From assembly GCA_020344375.1 (NCBI GenBank), contig CP070823.1, positions 1,745,556 through 1,805,067 of the forward strand: DNA of 59,512 nucleotides, written 5' to 3'. Shown one piece after another: positions 14,778 to 24,899 of this stretch. The notes under the pieces are model-generated. The model searched no databases, was not told the DNA's origin, and saw only the letters and a list, made by a program, of their open reading frames with translations. Positions within the stretch are counted from its first letter, which is position 1, and every line of letters begins with the position of its first letter. Position numbers and translations under genes: made by a program. Source of the stretch: Gemmatimonadota bacterium (GTDB lineage: Bacteria > Gemmatimonadota > Gemmatimonadetes > Palauibacterales > KS3-K002).

Positions 14778-16352
14778 GTGGACGTGATCGTAGCCCTAAT
14801 CGCCGGTGCAACCGGCGTCGTCGTTGGCTGGGCCGTCAGCTTGCTCCTCGTGCGGCGGTTCGAGCTTGGCCGGATGAAGGAACTGCGCACCAGCGCAGGT
14901 GCCGAGGCGGAAAAGATCATCGAGGGCGCGCGAGCCGACGCTGACAACATCCGGCGCAGCGCGGAGCTACAGGCGAAGGAAGAGGTGCTGCGCGCGAAAG
15001 AGAGCTGGGAGAAGGAGCTGGCCAAGCGGCGTGGCGAGATCGAGCGGACGGAACGGCGCCTGGATGATCGGGAGAGTATGCTCGACCGCAAGTACACGCT
15101 GCTAGACCAGAAACACGACGGGCTGGAGAAACGGGAAGCGGAACTCGAGGAGCGGGAACAGCGTGCCGAGGCGAGCGCTGCCCGCTACGAGAATCTGCTG
15201 ACCGAGCAGCACCGCAAGCTGGAGCAGGTAGCAGGGATGTCGGCCAAGCAGGCCAAGCAAGAGCTGATTCGGACGATGGAGGAGGAGGCCCGTGCTGAGG
15301 CGGCGCAGCGTGTCCGTCGCATCAAGGAGGAGGCGACACGGAACGCGGAGCGCGAGGCTCGCAACATCGTGGCGATGGCGATTGAGAAGATCGCCGCCGA
15401 CCACGCTGCGGAGGCGACCGTTTCGGTGGTCCCACTCCCTAACGATGAGATGAAGGGCCGTATCATTGGGCGTGAGGGCCGCAACATTCGGGCATTCGAG
15501 AACCTGACAGGCGTGGATGTCATCGTTGACGACACACCCGAGGCGGTGATCCTGTCGGCCTTCGACCCGGTGCGACGTGAGATCGCGCGGCTCGCTATGG
15601 AGAAGCTCGTGGCGGACGGTCGCATCCACCCGGGCCGGATCGAGGAGGTCATCGAGAAGGCGAAGAAAGAGGTCGAGCAGAGCATGCAGGAGGCGGCCGA
15701 GGAGGCGTGCTATAACCTGGGCATTCATGGGCTGCACCACCAGATCATGGAGACGCTGGGCCGGATGAAGTACCGCACCTCCTATGGGCAGAACCAGCTT
15801 GAGCACTCCAAAGAAGTCGCGCACCTCGCCGGTCAGATGGCCGCGGAGCTGGGGCTGGATGTCCAGGTGGCCAAGCGGATGGGGCTGCTCCACGACATTG
15901 GCAAGGGCATGACGCACGAGCATGAGGGCACGCACGTGGAGCTCGGCTACGAGCTGTGCAAGCGCTGTGCCGAGCCGGACCAGGTGCTGAACGCCATTCG
16001 CGCCCATCACGGTGAGGAGCCAGCCCGCTACGCCGAGACCTTCGTGCTGACGGCGGCCGACGCGATCTCTGGTGCACGCCCCGGCGCGCGACGGGAGTCG
16101 TTCGAGGCCTACGTGAAGCGCCTCGAGAAGCTGGAGGAGATCGCCAGGTCGTATGACGGGGTGGCGAAGTGCTTCGCGATTCAGGCGGGGCGCGAGGTTC
16201 GCGTCATGGTCACCCCGGAGGCCGTATCCGATGAGGAGATGGCAGAGCTCAGCGAGAAGACGGCCCGGCGCATAGAACAGGAGCTGCAGTACCCGGGACA
16301 GATCAAGGTCGTCGTCGTTCGCGAGACTCGTGCGGTCGACTTCGCTCGCTAG
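14778..16352 (+). CDS. rny: Ribonuclease Y
   Basis: The product is 524 aa and is a membrane-anchored endoribonuclease that starts mRNA decay. An N-terminal membrane helix (about 3-25) is followed by a long coiled coil (about 30-200), a KH domain around [19 protein letters not shown], and an HD domain ([21 protein letters not shown]) carrying the catalytic metal site. GTG 14778 has AGGAGAGG upstream. Full length, all domains intact. It leads the run ymdB-folD-xseA-xseB-ispA. Confidence 0.96.
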   Translation: MDVIVALIAGATGVVVGWAVSLLLVRRFELGRMKELRTSAGAEAEKIIEGARADADNIRRSAELQAKEEVLRAKESWEKELAKRRGEIERTERRLDDRESMLDRKYTLLDQKHDGLEKREAELEEREQRAEASAARYENLLTEQHRKLEQVAGMSAKQAKQELIRTMEEEARAEAAQRVRRIKEEATRNAEREARNIVAMAIEKIAADHAAEATVSVVPLPNDEMKGRIIGREGRNIRAFENLTGVDVIVDDTPEAVILSAFDPVRREIARLAMEKLVADGRIHPGRIEEVIEKAKKEVEQSMQEAAEEACYNLGIHGLHHQIMETLGRMKYRTSYGQNQLEHSKEVAHLAGQMAAELGLDVQVAKRMGLLHDIGKGMTHEHEGTHVELGYELCKRCAEPDQVLNAIRAHHGEEPARYAETFVLTAADAISGARPGARRESFEAYVKRLEKLEEIARSYDGVAKCFAIQAGREVRVMVTPEAVSDEEMAELSEKTARRIEQELQYPGQIKVVVVRETRAVDFAR

Positions 16353-16421
16353 GCCTGCGCGAGCGACTCGCCGCAGGCCAGGTGCTCGCGCCCTCTGGGC
16401 GCCACCGCCCTGCGACCTGTT

Positions 16422-17207
16422 ATGAGGATCCTCTTTGTCGCTGACGTCGTGGGCAGGCCCGGGCGCCAGGTCGCTCGCGCCCTGCTGCCCGCGCTACGGG
16501 ACGAGCACGCCGTCGATGTCGTCGTGGCCAACGGTGAGAACCTGGCGGGTGGCTACGGAGTGACCCCGGCGGTCGTAGCAGAGCTCTTTGACCTGGGAGT
16601 CGATGTTATCACGTCGGGCAACCACGTGTGGGACCGCCCGCAAGGCCTGGCACTGCTCGAGTCCGAGCCCCGGCTGCTGAGACCCGCGAACTACCCGCCC
16701 CACAACCCGGGCAGCGGCGCCTACATCCTCGACGCAGCGGGCACCAAGGTCGCAGTGCTTAACCTGCAGGGGCGGGTCTTCATGCCTGACATCGACGATC
16801 CGTTCCAAATCGGTCGTGCACTGGTCGAGCGGGTTCGTGCGGAGACCAACGTGATCGCTATAGACTTCCACGCTGAGGCGACAGCCGAGAAACTGGCTTT
16901 CGCGTGGTTCATCGATGGGCTGGCGAGCGCCGTTGTCGGCACCCATACGCATGTGCCGACTGCTGACGCGCGCATCCTGCCCGAAGGTACCGCCTACGTG
17001 ACGGACTTGGGGATGACAGGATCTCACGCTGGCGTGATCGGATATCGTGCCAGTGACGCTATCCAGAGGACCACGCTGGGACGGCGCGTCCGCCTGGAGC
17101 CGGCGGACGGAGATCTACGGCTCCAGGGCGCGATCGTCGATGTCGATGTCGGTTCCGGCCGCGCCCTGCAGATCGAACGGATCGACATGAGCTACGAGGA
17201 GGATTGA
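16422..17207 (+). CDS. ymdB: YmdB-type metallophosphoesterase
   Basis: The product is 261 aa, the usual size. Metal-site motifs are seen in order: FVADVVGRPG, NGENLAGGYG, TSGNHVWD, DFHAEATAEK and VGTHTHVPTAD. The B. subtilis homologue hydrolyses 2',3'-cyclic nucleotides and, like here, lies directly after rny, so a linked role in RNA metabolism or signalling is likely. The C-terminus overlaps the folD start region. Confidence 0.93.
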   Translation: MRILFVADVVGRPGRQVARALLPALRDEHAVDVVVANGENLAGGYGVTPAVVAELFDLGVDVITSGNHVWDRPQGLALLESEPRLLRPANYPPHNPGSGAYILDAAGTKVAVLNLQGRVFMPDIDDPFQIGRALVERVRAETNVIAIDFHAEATAEKLAFAWFIDGLASAVVGTHTHVPTADARILPEGTAYVTDLGMTGSHAGVIGYRASDAIQRTTLGRRVRLEPADGDLRLQGAIVDVDVGSGRALQIERIDMSYEED

Positions 17208-17212
17208 CGAGG

Positions 17213-18103
17213 GTGGCAGAGGTCATCGATGGAAAACGGATAGCGGCGGAGATTCGCCAGGAGGTCAAGCAACAGGTCGATGAGCTGAAGACCAAAGGCG
17301 GAGTAACGCCTGGTCTGGCTGTCGTGCTGGTCGGGGACCACCCGGCTAGCGCGGTCTACGTCCGCATGAAAGCCAAGGCCTGCGAGGAAGTCGGGATCTA
17401 CTCGCGCGTGATCCGCATGCCGCAGGAGACGAGCCAGTCGGAGCTCGAGAACGTTGTCGACGAGCTGAACGGAGACGAGGCGATTCATGGCATGCTGGTC
17501 CAGCTACCGCTGCCTCCGCAGATCGAAGAGAAGCCGATCATCTGGCGGATCGCACCGGAGAAGGACGTCGATGGATTCCATCCCATGAACGTCGGACGGG
17601 TGATGATTGGGGATCCCGATGCCTTTCGTCCTGCGACGCCAGCTGGTGTGATCGAGCTGCTGATGCGGAGCGGTCACAACCCGGAGGGCAAGCGGGTAAC
17701 GATCGTCGGTCGCTCGAACATCGTCGGCCGTCCGCTTGCCGTGCTCCTGTCCCAAAAGATGAAGGGTGGAAACGCCACGGTGACACTCGCTCACAGCCGC
17801 ACGCCGGATCTTCCCGCCGTGCTGCGTGAGGCGGATATCCTCGTGGCCGCGATCGGCGTGCCCGAGTTTGTGAAGGCCGATTCGGTCAAGCCGGGTGCGG
17901 TGGTCATCGATGTGGGTACCAATCGCGTCGATGACCCCAGCACTGAGAAGGGCTACCGCCTTGTAGGAGACGTGGCGTACGACGAGGTCTCCAAGATCGC
18001 CGGCGCCATCACGCCGGTGCCGGGCGGCGTGGGACCGATGACGATCGCTATGCTACTGAGCAACTGCATAGCGGCGACCCGCGTGATCAGCAGTATTCCG
18101 TGA
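17213..18103 (+). CDS. folD: Bifunctional methylenetetrahydrofolate dehydrogenase / cyclohydrolase
   Basis: The product is 296 aa and interconverts 5,10-methylene- and 10-formyl-tetrahydrofolate. Catalytic Y49 and K53 (SAVYVRMKAKACEEVG), DVDGFHPMN and the NADP-binding VGRSNIVGRP are present. GTG 17213 is chosen: AGGAGG at 17197-17202 is ten bases upstream, whereas the in-frame TTG 17204 would abut it. Coupled to ymdB on the left and, by a GTGA overlap, to xseA on the right. Confidence 0.96.
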   Translation: MAEVIDGKRIAAEIRQEVKQQVDELKTKGGVTPGLAVVLVGDHPASAVYVRMKAKACEEVGIYSRVIRMPQETSQSELENVVDELNGDEAIHGMLVQLPLPPQIEEKPIIWRIAPEKDVDGFHPMNVGRVMIGDPDAFRPATPAGVIELLMRSGHNPEGKRVTIVGRSNIVGRPLAVLLSQKMKGGNATVTLAHSRTPDLPAVLREADILVAAIGVPEFVKADSVKPGAVVIDVGTNRVDDPSTEKGYRLVGDVAYDEVSKIAGAITPVPGGVGPMTIAMLLSNCIAATRVISSIP

Positions 18104-19287
18104 GGCACGATCTGTTCGATCAGCTGGCGAATGCACGGGCGCTCGCGCGCGAGCAGGCTCCACAGGTCTGGAGCGTTAGCCAGGTAAACGCACTGGCCCG
18201 CGAGCTGCTCGAAGGTGCGTTCCCGCCGCTCTGGGTCGCCGGCGAGGTTTCGGGGTTCAAGCGCTATCCCTCCGGGCATTGCTACTTCACCCTGAAGGAC
18301 GAGACGGGGCAGCTGAACTGTGTCATGTGGCGTGAGGCGGCGCGTGCCCTGCCAGCGGAACCGCCGGAAGGGATGGCGGTCCATGTCTTCGGATATCTCA
18401 CAATCTACCAGCGCGCCGGACGCTTCCAGTTTGTCACCCGTGAGCTGATGGCGCACGGCGAGGGGCTATGGCGCATCGCCTTCGAGCGGGCCCGCAAGAA
18501 GCTGGAAGCCGAAGGGCTCCTTGATCCGGAGCGCAAGCGGCCGCTGCCAGCGTATCCGTCGTGCGTCGGAGTCGTGACCTCCGTCGAGGGGGCGGCGGTC
18601 CGCGACATCGTCTCCATCATCCGACGGCGCGCTCCCTGGACGCATATCCTCATCTACCCGACTCGCGTCCAGGGTGAGGGTGCGGCGGAGTCTATCGTTT
18701 CTGCCCTGCGCCAGGCTGGCCGGGCCGCGCGAGCGGACGTGCTCATCGTTGGCCGTGGCGGCGGCTCGGCCGAAGATCTCCGGGCTTTCAACGACGAGGC
18801 GGTCGCACGCGCCATCGCACGTTCGCCGCTGCCGGTCATCTCGGCGGTCGGCCACGAGACGGATGTGACCCTGGCTGATCTGGTCGCCGACTGCCGGGCC
18901 CCGACCCCGTCCGCGGCAGCGGAGATCACCGTTCCTGACCGGGAAAGGCTGGGCAGCGAGCTCGCCAACGCGGGGGAGCGGATGGCGACGGCGCTGCTGA
19001 GCGGGGTGACCCGGGGCGTACAGCGGGTTGAACGCCTCGAGCAGCAGTTGCTGAAAGCGATGGGCGATGCGCTGCAGCGGCATCAGCTGGTCATCGGCGG
19101 CCTGCGCCACCGACTTCAGGCCCTCGGCCCGATGGAGGTGCTGAGACGGGGCTACGCCCTCGCACTGGACGACCGTGGGCGCGTCTTGAGGGGGGTGGCG
19201 GATTTCACGCTGCGATCCACGTTCGTGCTGCGGTTGCGGGACGGGCGAGTGCAGGCGCGTACGGAGAGCATGAGCGAGGAGGTCTGA
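18100..19287 (+). CDS. xseA: Exodeoxyribonuclease VII large subunit
   Basis: The product is 395 aa. An N-terminal OB fold (WVAGEVSGFKRYPSGHCYFTL) is followed by the catalytic region (VGVVTSVEGAAVRDI, GRGGGSAEDL, SAVGHETDVTLADLVAD) and a coiled-coil C-terminus. With XseB it degrades single-stranded DNA. The GTG start overlaps the folD stop by four bases. Standard length, no defects seen. Confidence 0.95.
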   Translation: MRHDLFDQLANARALAREQAPQVWSVSQVNALARELLEGAFPPLWVAGEVSGFKRYPSGHCYFTLKDETGQLNCVMWREAARALPAEPPEGMAVHVFGYLTIYQRAGRFQFVTRELMAHGEGLWRIAFERARKKLEAEGLLDPERKRPLPAYPSCVGVVTSVEGAAVRDIVSIIRRRAPWTHILIYPTRVQGEGAAESIVSALRQAGRAARADVLIVGRGGGSAEDLRAFNDEAVARAIARSPLPVISAVGHETDVTLADLVADCRAPTPSAAAEITVPDRERLGSELANAGERMATALLSGVTRGVQRVERLEQQLLKAMGDALQRHQLVIGGLRHRLQALGPMEVLRRGYALALDDRGRVLRGVADFTLRSTFVLRLRDGRVQARTESMSEEV

Positions 19288-19300
19288 GGACCCGGTCCAT

Positions 19301-19564
19301 GTGGGCCGGGAACGCTCGGCCAGAGGAGTCGTGAGCGGGAAACTGAGCCTGGGCAAAGCGATCGAGCGACTCGAGGAGATCGTTCAGAGTCTCGAGCGCG
19401 AGGAGCCGGAGCTGGAAGAGGCGCTGCGTCTGTTCGACGAAGGCATGGAGTTGATCCGTGCCGCCGAGCGCCAGATCAGCGAATCGGAGGGGCGACTCAA
19501 GCAGGTGCTGGTCGACCGGCGCGGGCGACAGCGGCACGTGGATTTCGAGCCTCCCGAGCAGTAG
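19301..19564 (+). CDS. xseB: Exodeoxyribonuclease VII small subunit
   Basis: The product is up to 87 aa. The family core is clear: LGKAIERLEEIVQSLEREE, then LEEALRLFDEGMELIRAAE. It forms the helical partner of XseA and follows it by 13 bases. GTG 19301 is used; GTG 19331 gives a 77-aa protein closer to the family norm but sits only two bases after its GAGGAG, so the start is uncertain. Confidence 0.9.
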   Translation: MGRERSARGVVSGKLSLGKAIERLEEIVQSLEREEPELEEALRLFDEGMELIRAAERQISESEGRLKQVLVDRRGRQRHVDFEPPEQ

Positions 19565-19567
19565 CCG

Positions 19568-20461
19568 ATGGACGACTTCGCCGCCTACCTGGACAGGACC
19601 CGCGAACTCGTCGACCGGGCCCTCGCTGAAGTCTTGGACGACTACCTGGATGGCGTCAGCGAGTGGCTGACGTCGCCGATTCGCTACGCCTGCGAGGGGG
19701 GCGGCAAGCGCTTCCGGCCCATCCTCTTCCTCGCCGGCTTCGAGGTTTCGGGTCGCCAGGTGAACAACCGCGTGGTTCGCCTGGCCTCGGCGCTGGAGAT
19801 CGTACATTCGTATTCGCTCGTCCACGACGATCTCCCGTGCATGGACGACGACGACTGGCGTCGTGGCCGCCCAACCTGCCATCGGGTGTTCGGTGTCGAG
19901 CGGGCGACGATCGCGGCGGCGGCCATGGTCCCGCTCGCCAGCTGGGTCGTCGCCGAGGAGGCGCGAGCCTTGGGCTTCGCTCCTGCCGAATGCGCTGCCC
20001 TCGTGAGGGAGCTGTCGGAAGCGGTCGGGCCGATAGGCATGGTGGGTGGCCAGGTTCTCGACTTGATCAGTGAGGGCCGGTCGGTGACGGGGGAGGAGTT
20101 GGGGGAGATCCACCGGCGAAAGACCGGCGCACTGATCCGGGCCACGGCGCGGTTAGGCGGCCGGGTGGGGCGAGTGGGCGCGGAAACCCTCGCCGCCCTC
20201 ACGGACTACGGTGAAAAGATCGGCCTCGCCTTTCAGATCGCCGACGATCTCCTCGACGAGGAACTGGGTTCGCAGGGCAAAGGGCCGCGCTCCGATCGTG
20301 AGTTGGGGAAGGCGACCTATCCCGGCGTATTCGGCACGGAGCACGCACGGGCGACAGCACGACACCTTGCCGAGGAGGGCGTGGCCGCGCTGCGTGGCGC
20401 GGGCATCCAGAGCTGGGTCTTAGAGGGTCTGGCGATCCACGTCGTGGAGCGCGAGAGTTAG
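19568..20461 (+). CDS. ispA: Polyprenyl synthetase, farnesyl/geranyl diphosphate synthase type
   Basis: The product is 297 aa and condenses isopentenyl diphosphate with allylic diphosphates. First aspartate-rich motif VHDDLPCMDDDDWRRGRPT, second motif QIADDLLDEE, and GGKRFRPIL binds the substrate phosphates. The -CM- insertion in the first motif is typical of bacterial short-chain synthases. It starts three bases after xseB, the common xseB-ispA pairing. dxs, often next, is absent here. Confidence 0.93.
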   Translation: MDDFAAYLDRTRELVDRALAEVLDDYLDGVSEWLTSPIRYACEGGGKRFRPILFLAGFEVSGRQVNNRVVRLASALEIVHSYSLVHDDLPCMDDDDWRRGRPTCHRVFGVERATIAAAAMVPLASWVVAEEARALGFAPAECAALVRELSEAVGPIGMVGGQVLDLISEGRSVTGEELGEIHRRKTGALIRATARLGGRVGRVGAETLAALTDYGEKIGLAFQIADDLLDEELGSQGKGPRSDRELGKATYPGVFGTEHARATARHLAEEGVAALRGAGIQSWVLEGLAIHVVERES

Positions 20462-20550
20462 GTCAGTCGTGGCAGACACCATCGGCGACCGCGTTGACGG
20501 CCCGTTGATTCTGCCGGATCATTGTCCTTGCAGTCGGATCCGGGGATCGA

Positions 20551-21426
20551 ATGAAACGAATCGGCGTAGTCGGTAACCCGCGTTACAGCAATGTCAGCAC
20601 CGCCCTGGGGCGCCTGCTGAAAGTCGCACCCGCCCATGGTCTGGAGTTGTTACTGGGTCCCAGGCTGCTCGGCGAGACAGGCGCGACCGGGCCTGTACTT
20701 CCGGCGAGCGCGAAGGAGATCGATCTGCTCATCACGCTGGGTGGCGATGGTGCCTTGCTGAACGGTGCTCGCTGGGCCGGTCCCGCGGGGACGCCGGTGC
20801 TCGGCATCAACCTGGGGCGCCTGGGCTTCCTCACCGCCGTAGCCCTGGAGGAGATGGAGGCTGCGCTGGCCCGGATCGCGTCAGGCGACTTTGTGCTCGA
20901 CACGCGCATGGGGCTGGAGGCGCGGCCGGAGCACGACGGGGAGGTCAGCGAGTCGTACTATGCCCTGAATGATGCGGTCCTCCATCGCGGCGGACTGGTT
21001 CGGGTCGTGCATATGAAGGTCTGGGTGGACGGTGAGGAGGTCGGTCTCTACCGCGGTGATGGGGTCATTGTAGCCACGCCGACGGGTTCCACCGCCTACT
21101 CGCTGTCGGCCGGTGGCCCGATCCTTGACCCGCGGCTGGACGCCATCGTCGCTACTCCGATTTGCCCGCACACCATGGCGATACGACCGCTGGTATTGCC
21201 AGCGAGCTCGACGATCACTGTCGAGATGGTCTCCTCTCCAGAAGACATCATTCTCACGATTGATGGGCAGATAGGGTCGGCGCTGAAACCCGGCGATCGA
21301 GTTGTCGTTCGCAAAGCCGAGCAGTCAGTTCGGCTAGTTCGGTTGCCCGGAGGTTCGTTCTTCTCTCTGTTACGCCACAAGCTCAGGTGGGGCGATGTCT
21401 CTGAGCAGATGCAACGCGACAGCTAG
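20551..21426 (+). CDS. nadK: NAD kinase
   Basis: The product is 291 aa and phosphorylates NAD to NADP. GGDG at 64-67, ALNDAVLHRGG (the NE/D motif) and GSTAYSLSAGGPI identify the family. ATG 20551 lies 89 bases after ispA. The C-terminus is complete. It is followed by recN as in many bacteria. Confidence 0.95.
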   Translation: MKRIGVVGNPRYSNVSTALGRLLKVAPAHGLELLLGPRLLGETGATGPVLPASAKEIDLLITLGGDGALLNGARWAGPAGTPVLGINLGRLGFLTAVALEEMEAALARIASGDFVLDTRMGLEARPEHDGEVSESYYALNDAVLHRGGLVRVVHMKVWVDGEEVGLYRGDGVIVATPTGSTAYSLSAGGPILDPRLDAIVATPICPHTMAIRPLVLPASSTITVEMVSSPEDIILTIDGQIGSALKPGDRVVVRKAEQSVRLVRLPGGSFFSLLRHKLRWGDVSEQMQRDS

Positions 21427-21465
21427 AGCGCGTCTTGTCAACCGGCCTATCGGCCTTCGACCGCC

Positions 21466-23163
21466 GTGCTGACCGAGCTACGAATCAAGAACTACGCGGT
21501 CATCGAGGACCTCAGCGTACAGGTCGAGCCAGGACTGGTCGTTCTGACGGGTGAGACGGGCGCGGGGAAGTCGATCATCGTTGGGGCGCTCTCACTCCTA
21601 TTAGGAGAGCGCGCGACCACGGACGTGATCCGCGCCGGCGAGGACCGGGCACTTGTGGAGGCGGTGTTCGACATCGGCGCTCGCGAGGATCTGCGCCGGC
21701 GCTGTGATGAGGCGGGGATCGATGCCCAGGACGGCTGGCTGGTTCTGAAGCGTGAGGTCAACGTTAGCGGAAGGAGCCGTGCCTGGATCAACGGCTCTCC
21801 AGCCACGGCGGCGCTCACGGGCGAATTCGGGCAGGCGTTGGTCGATCTCCATGGCCAGCATGAGCACCAGACGCTCCTCCACGCCAAACCGCAGCGAGAT
21901 ATCCTGGACGCGTACGGCGGCGCGACGGAGCTGGCGGAAGAGCTGCACGGCTGTTGGATGCAACTCAGCGAGCTTCGGCGTCGACGGGAGGAGGTCGAGG
22001 AACGACGGGCGCGGACGGAGGAACGGGCCGGACTGTTGCGCCACCAGGTCGAGGAGATCGAAGCGGCTGGGCTGCGTGAGCCGGATGAGGACCTTCGGCT
22101 CGCCGACGAGGAGCGGCGCCTCGCCCACGCAGAGGAGCTACTCGAGCGTACAACCGGTCTCCACGACGAGATCTACGCCTCGGATGGATCGCTCTGTGAT
22201 CGATTGGGCAGCCTGCGCCGCCAGCTGGATGCCCTGGCCAAGATCGACCCCAGGGCGGAGGCCGAGTTCTCCGAGCTGTTCGACACCGCGTACTACGCGC
22301 TGCAGGAGCTGGGCGAGCGGCTTGGCGCGTACCGGGAATCGATCGACCTCAGTCAAGCGGCGCTGGAGCGGCTGCGGCAGCGGATCGATACGCTGTTCCG
22401 ACTGAAGTCGAAGTATGGCCCGACTCTGGAGAACGTGGTGGAGGCGGGGAAGCGGGCGCGGGCCGAGCTCGACGCTCTGGACCTGGCGGAATTCGAGCTC
22501 GAGGAACTGTCGCGCCGAGAGGGCGAGCTTGCAGCACAGCTCGCTGAGCTGAGAGCGAAGCTGAGCCGGGCGCGGCGCAAGGGGGCAAAGGCGCTGGTGG
22601 CGGAGGTGACGGCGATCCTCCCGGAGTTGGGGATGCCGGATGGCCGCTTCGAAGTCGCTCTGCGAGAGCGTCCAGAGATCGCGTCCACCGGTGGCGAGGA
22701 CGTCGAGTTTCAGGTCACGCTCAATAAGGGTTTCGAGCCGCGTTCGCTGGCGAAGGTAGCGTCGGGCGGGGAGCTCAGCCGCGTGATGCTTGCCCTCAAA
22801 ACGATTCTCGCCAGGCTGGACCGAATCCCGACACTCATCTTCGATGAGATCGACGCCGGCATCGGCGGCATCGTTGGACAGAAGGTGGCCGAGCGACTCA
22901 AGCTGGTCGGTGGGAACCATCAGGTGTTTGTCATCACGCACTTGCCGCAGATCGCAGCCCTGGCCGACCACCACCTGCTGGTGACAAAGGGGTCCAAGGG
23001 CAAGAAGCCGGCGACCCAGGTCAGCGAGCTACACGGCGAGGAACGAGTTCGGGACCTGGCGCGGATGCTGGGCGGTGATCCGGAGCGGGAAGCTTCGCTG
23101 GAGCACGCGCGGGCATTGCTCGACTCACCCAGCAAGGCTGCACGTGCCGGCCTAGGTCGCTAG
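21466..23163 (+). CDS. recN: DNA repair protein RecN
   Basis: The product is 565 aa, an SMC-like ATPase acting on double-strand breaks. Walker A GETGAGKS (29-36), long central coiled coils (about 150-370), ABC signature VASGGELSRVMLALK and Walker B LIFDEIDAGIGG are present, then the H-loop VITHLPQIA. GTG 21466. It is convergent with the large secreted protein gene, with only ten bases between the stops. Confidence 0.96.
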   Translation: MLTELRIKNYAVIEDLSVQVEPGLVVLTGETGAGKSIIVGALSLLLGERATTDVIRAGEDRALVEAVFDIGAREDLRRRCDEAGIDAQDGWLVLKREVNVSGRSRAWINGSPATAALTGEFGQALVDLHGQHEHQTLLHAKPQRDILDAYGGATELAEELHGCWMQLSELRRRREEVEERRARTEERAGLLRHQVEEIEAAGLREPDEDLRLADEERRLAHAEELLERTTGLHDEIYASDGSLCDRLGSLRRQLDALAKIDPRAEAEFSELFDTAYYALQELGERLGAYRESIDLSQAALERLRQRIDTLFRLKSKYGPTLENVVEAGKRARAELDALDLAEFELEELSRREGELAAQLAELRAKLSRARRKGAKALVAEVTAILPELGMPDGRFEVALRERPEIASTGGEDVEFQVTLNKGFEPRSLAKVASGGELSRVMLALKTILARLDRIPTLIFDEIDAGIGGIVGQKVAERLKLVGGNHQVFVITHLPQIAALADHHLLVTKGSKGKKPATQVSELHGEERVRDLARMLGGDPEREASLEHARALLDSPSKAARAGLGR

Positions 23164-23173
23164 CTGACCATCC

Positions 23174-24760
23174 CTACCTGAAGATCACGCCGTACAGGCG
23201 CAGACCGACCTGCCAGACGTTTTCCTTCGGTGCGAATCCGTCACGCGCGGAGTTCGTCTGGAGATAGCGCAGCTCTACCTCTACGGGGATGCCGCGTCGC
23301 CGGTCACCGGCCCATTCCGTCGAGGCGTAGCGGGCGGCGAAACCGAGAGAGCGGGCGGTGTACTCGCTACCCGTCTGCGTGTCTGTCGGGTGAAAGCCCG
23401 CGGTGTCAGGTGGCGCTCCGTCAGCCGCGGTCACCCGGTCCTCGCCACGGCGCCTGAGCACGTAAAGGGCCGAGAAGGTGATGTTGCGCGTCAGGTTGAG
23501 GCGCGGTGCCGCCGCCAGCGTGAGAACGTCTCCCGGGTCCCAGTGGACGCGCGCGACGTAAGCGCCCAGCTGGATCGGTGATTCCCGCGAGCTGATCAAA
23601 CGTTCGGTGGTCGTCTCCAGTTGCAGGTTGTACCCGGCAAAGAGCGATAGCCAGATGCGGGTGCCGTAGCCGACATCGAGTGTCGAGCGGACCTCGAGGT
23701 CGGGTTGCCCGTCGCCCGCGCCCAGATCCATCAGTCGCTCGGGCCGGGGCGCGGAACCGGAAGCGAGACGCCACAGCGCATCCAGCCGGGCCCGGACCGG
23801 GAACCGCGCGCGCGGCTGCCGGGGGCGTTGGCGGAAAGTGTTGAAGGGCTGCAGGCTGATGCCGAGCTCGATGTCGCCGAGCTTGATCCCGGTGGAACGG
23901 CCCTGGGTCGGTTCGATCCCGAATTCTTCACCTGAGCTGAGCAGCAGCGCCTCACTCACGGTGATCGGACGGGCGAGCGATAGGGCAGGGAGCAGGACCT
24001 CGAACTCCTGGAACCCGGCGCGCAGCGCCTCGTAGCGCCCCGTCAGCTCGCGCCCGGCGTCGCTTGAGTCCGTCGGCACGTACGCCAGTCCCCGCAAGTC
24101 GGTGAGACCGGTCTCGAGTGTGTCGGCTTCGTTTAGCAGGGCCACCGCCTGGGCCTGCAGATCAGGCGGCAGAGTGTCGGCTAGCACGATGGACTCCAGC
24201 GCCGCCATCCCAGCACCAAACCCTGTGAAGAAGCCATCGGCGTCGCCACCGAAGGCAGATGCAATGGAGCCGGCATTGACGGCCAGCGAATCGAGCGCGC
24301 TGCCGACGAACGACTTGCCTTTGACGATCGGAACGACCGCGAATGCGGCGAGCCAGTCGGTAACACCGAGGGTCAAGCTGATCGGGGCTCTTGTCCGTTC
24401 GAGGAGGGCGTCGTGACGGAGCACGCCCAGGCTGCTGGGCTCGGGCGCTGGCAAGTCCAGAGACGCGAAGAGCCCGGCGAGCGCCGCGTCGACCGTATCG
24501 AGCGCTGGCAGCAGGCGGGCGTCGAACTGCACGGCGAAGACTTCGCTGAGCGGCTGCCTGGAACCGCCCGGCTCAAAACGCTCATCAACGGTGAGGTTCT
24601 GGCCGGAGACGCCGACCTGTAGCTCTCCCCGACGCGGGAGCTGCGCGTCGAGCCATTGGGCGTCCGCCGCCTGGGGCCAGAGCAGGGCGGTCAGCGTGAG
24701 GACGCTGAAGCGCCGCAACGGCCTGAGTGTTGCCTGGAGGTGGAGCGTCGGTCCGGCCAT
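23174..24760 (-). CDS. Large secreted protein of unknown function, probably outer-membrane
   Basis: The product is 528 aa with a signal peptide (about 1-32, ending ADAQ). After a helical, Leu/Ala-rich middle (about 70-270), the C-terminal half reads as alternating hydrophobic/polar segments (LDVGYGTRIWLSLFAGYNL, VEVELRYLQTN) ending WQVGLRLYGVIFR, suggesting an outer-membrane barrel with a helical insert. I recognise no named family. The start at 24760 is chosen because it begins the signal peptide; a longer frame to 24937 would run across tRNA-Cys on the other strand. It is divergent from tRNA-Cys and convergent with recN. Confidence 0.75.
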   Translation of the reverse strand: MAGPTLHLQATLRPLRRFSVLTLTALLWPQAADAQWLDAQLPRRGELQVGVSGQNLTVDERFEPGGSRQPLSEVFAVQFDARLLPALDTVDAALAGLFASLDLPAPEPSSLGVLRHDALLERTRAPISLTLGVTDWLAAFAVVPIVKGKSFVGSALDSLAVNAGSIASAFGGDADGFFTGFGAGMAALESIVLADTLPPDLQAQAVALLNEADTLETGLTDLRGLAYVPTDSSDAGRELTGRYEALRAGFQEFEVLLPALSLARPITVSEALLLSSGEEFGIEPTQGRSTGIKLGDIELGISLQPFNTFRQRPRQPRARFPVRARLDALWRLASGSAPRPERLMDLGAGDGQPDLEVRSTLDVGYGTRIWLSLFAGYNLQLETTTERLISSRESPIQLGAYVARVHWDPGDVLTLAAAPRLNLTRNITFSALYVLRRRGEDRVTAADGAPPDTAGFHPTDTQTGSEYTARSLGFAARYASTEWAGDRRRGIPVEVELRYLQTNSARDGFAPKENVWQVGLRLYGVIFR

Positions 24761-24855
24761 GCTCGAGCGATTCGGGTGACGGTCTTCGGCCGCGGCGGCC
24801 AAGGCGGTCGGTAATATGAGCCGATCCGCTCCATCGGGATAGGGCGCGCCGGAAT

Positions 24856-24883
24856 TTGACAGGGCGCGGCGGGGGCCTAGTTT
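24856..24883 (+). promoter_or_regulatory. Candidate promoter of tRNA-Cys
   Basis: TTGACA at 24856-24861, a 16-base spacer and TAGTTT at 24878-24883 place a transcription start near 24890, ten bases before the mature tRNA. Confidence 0.5.
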
Positions 24884-24899
24884 GTATGGGTGGCTTTTG

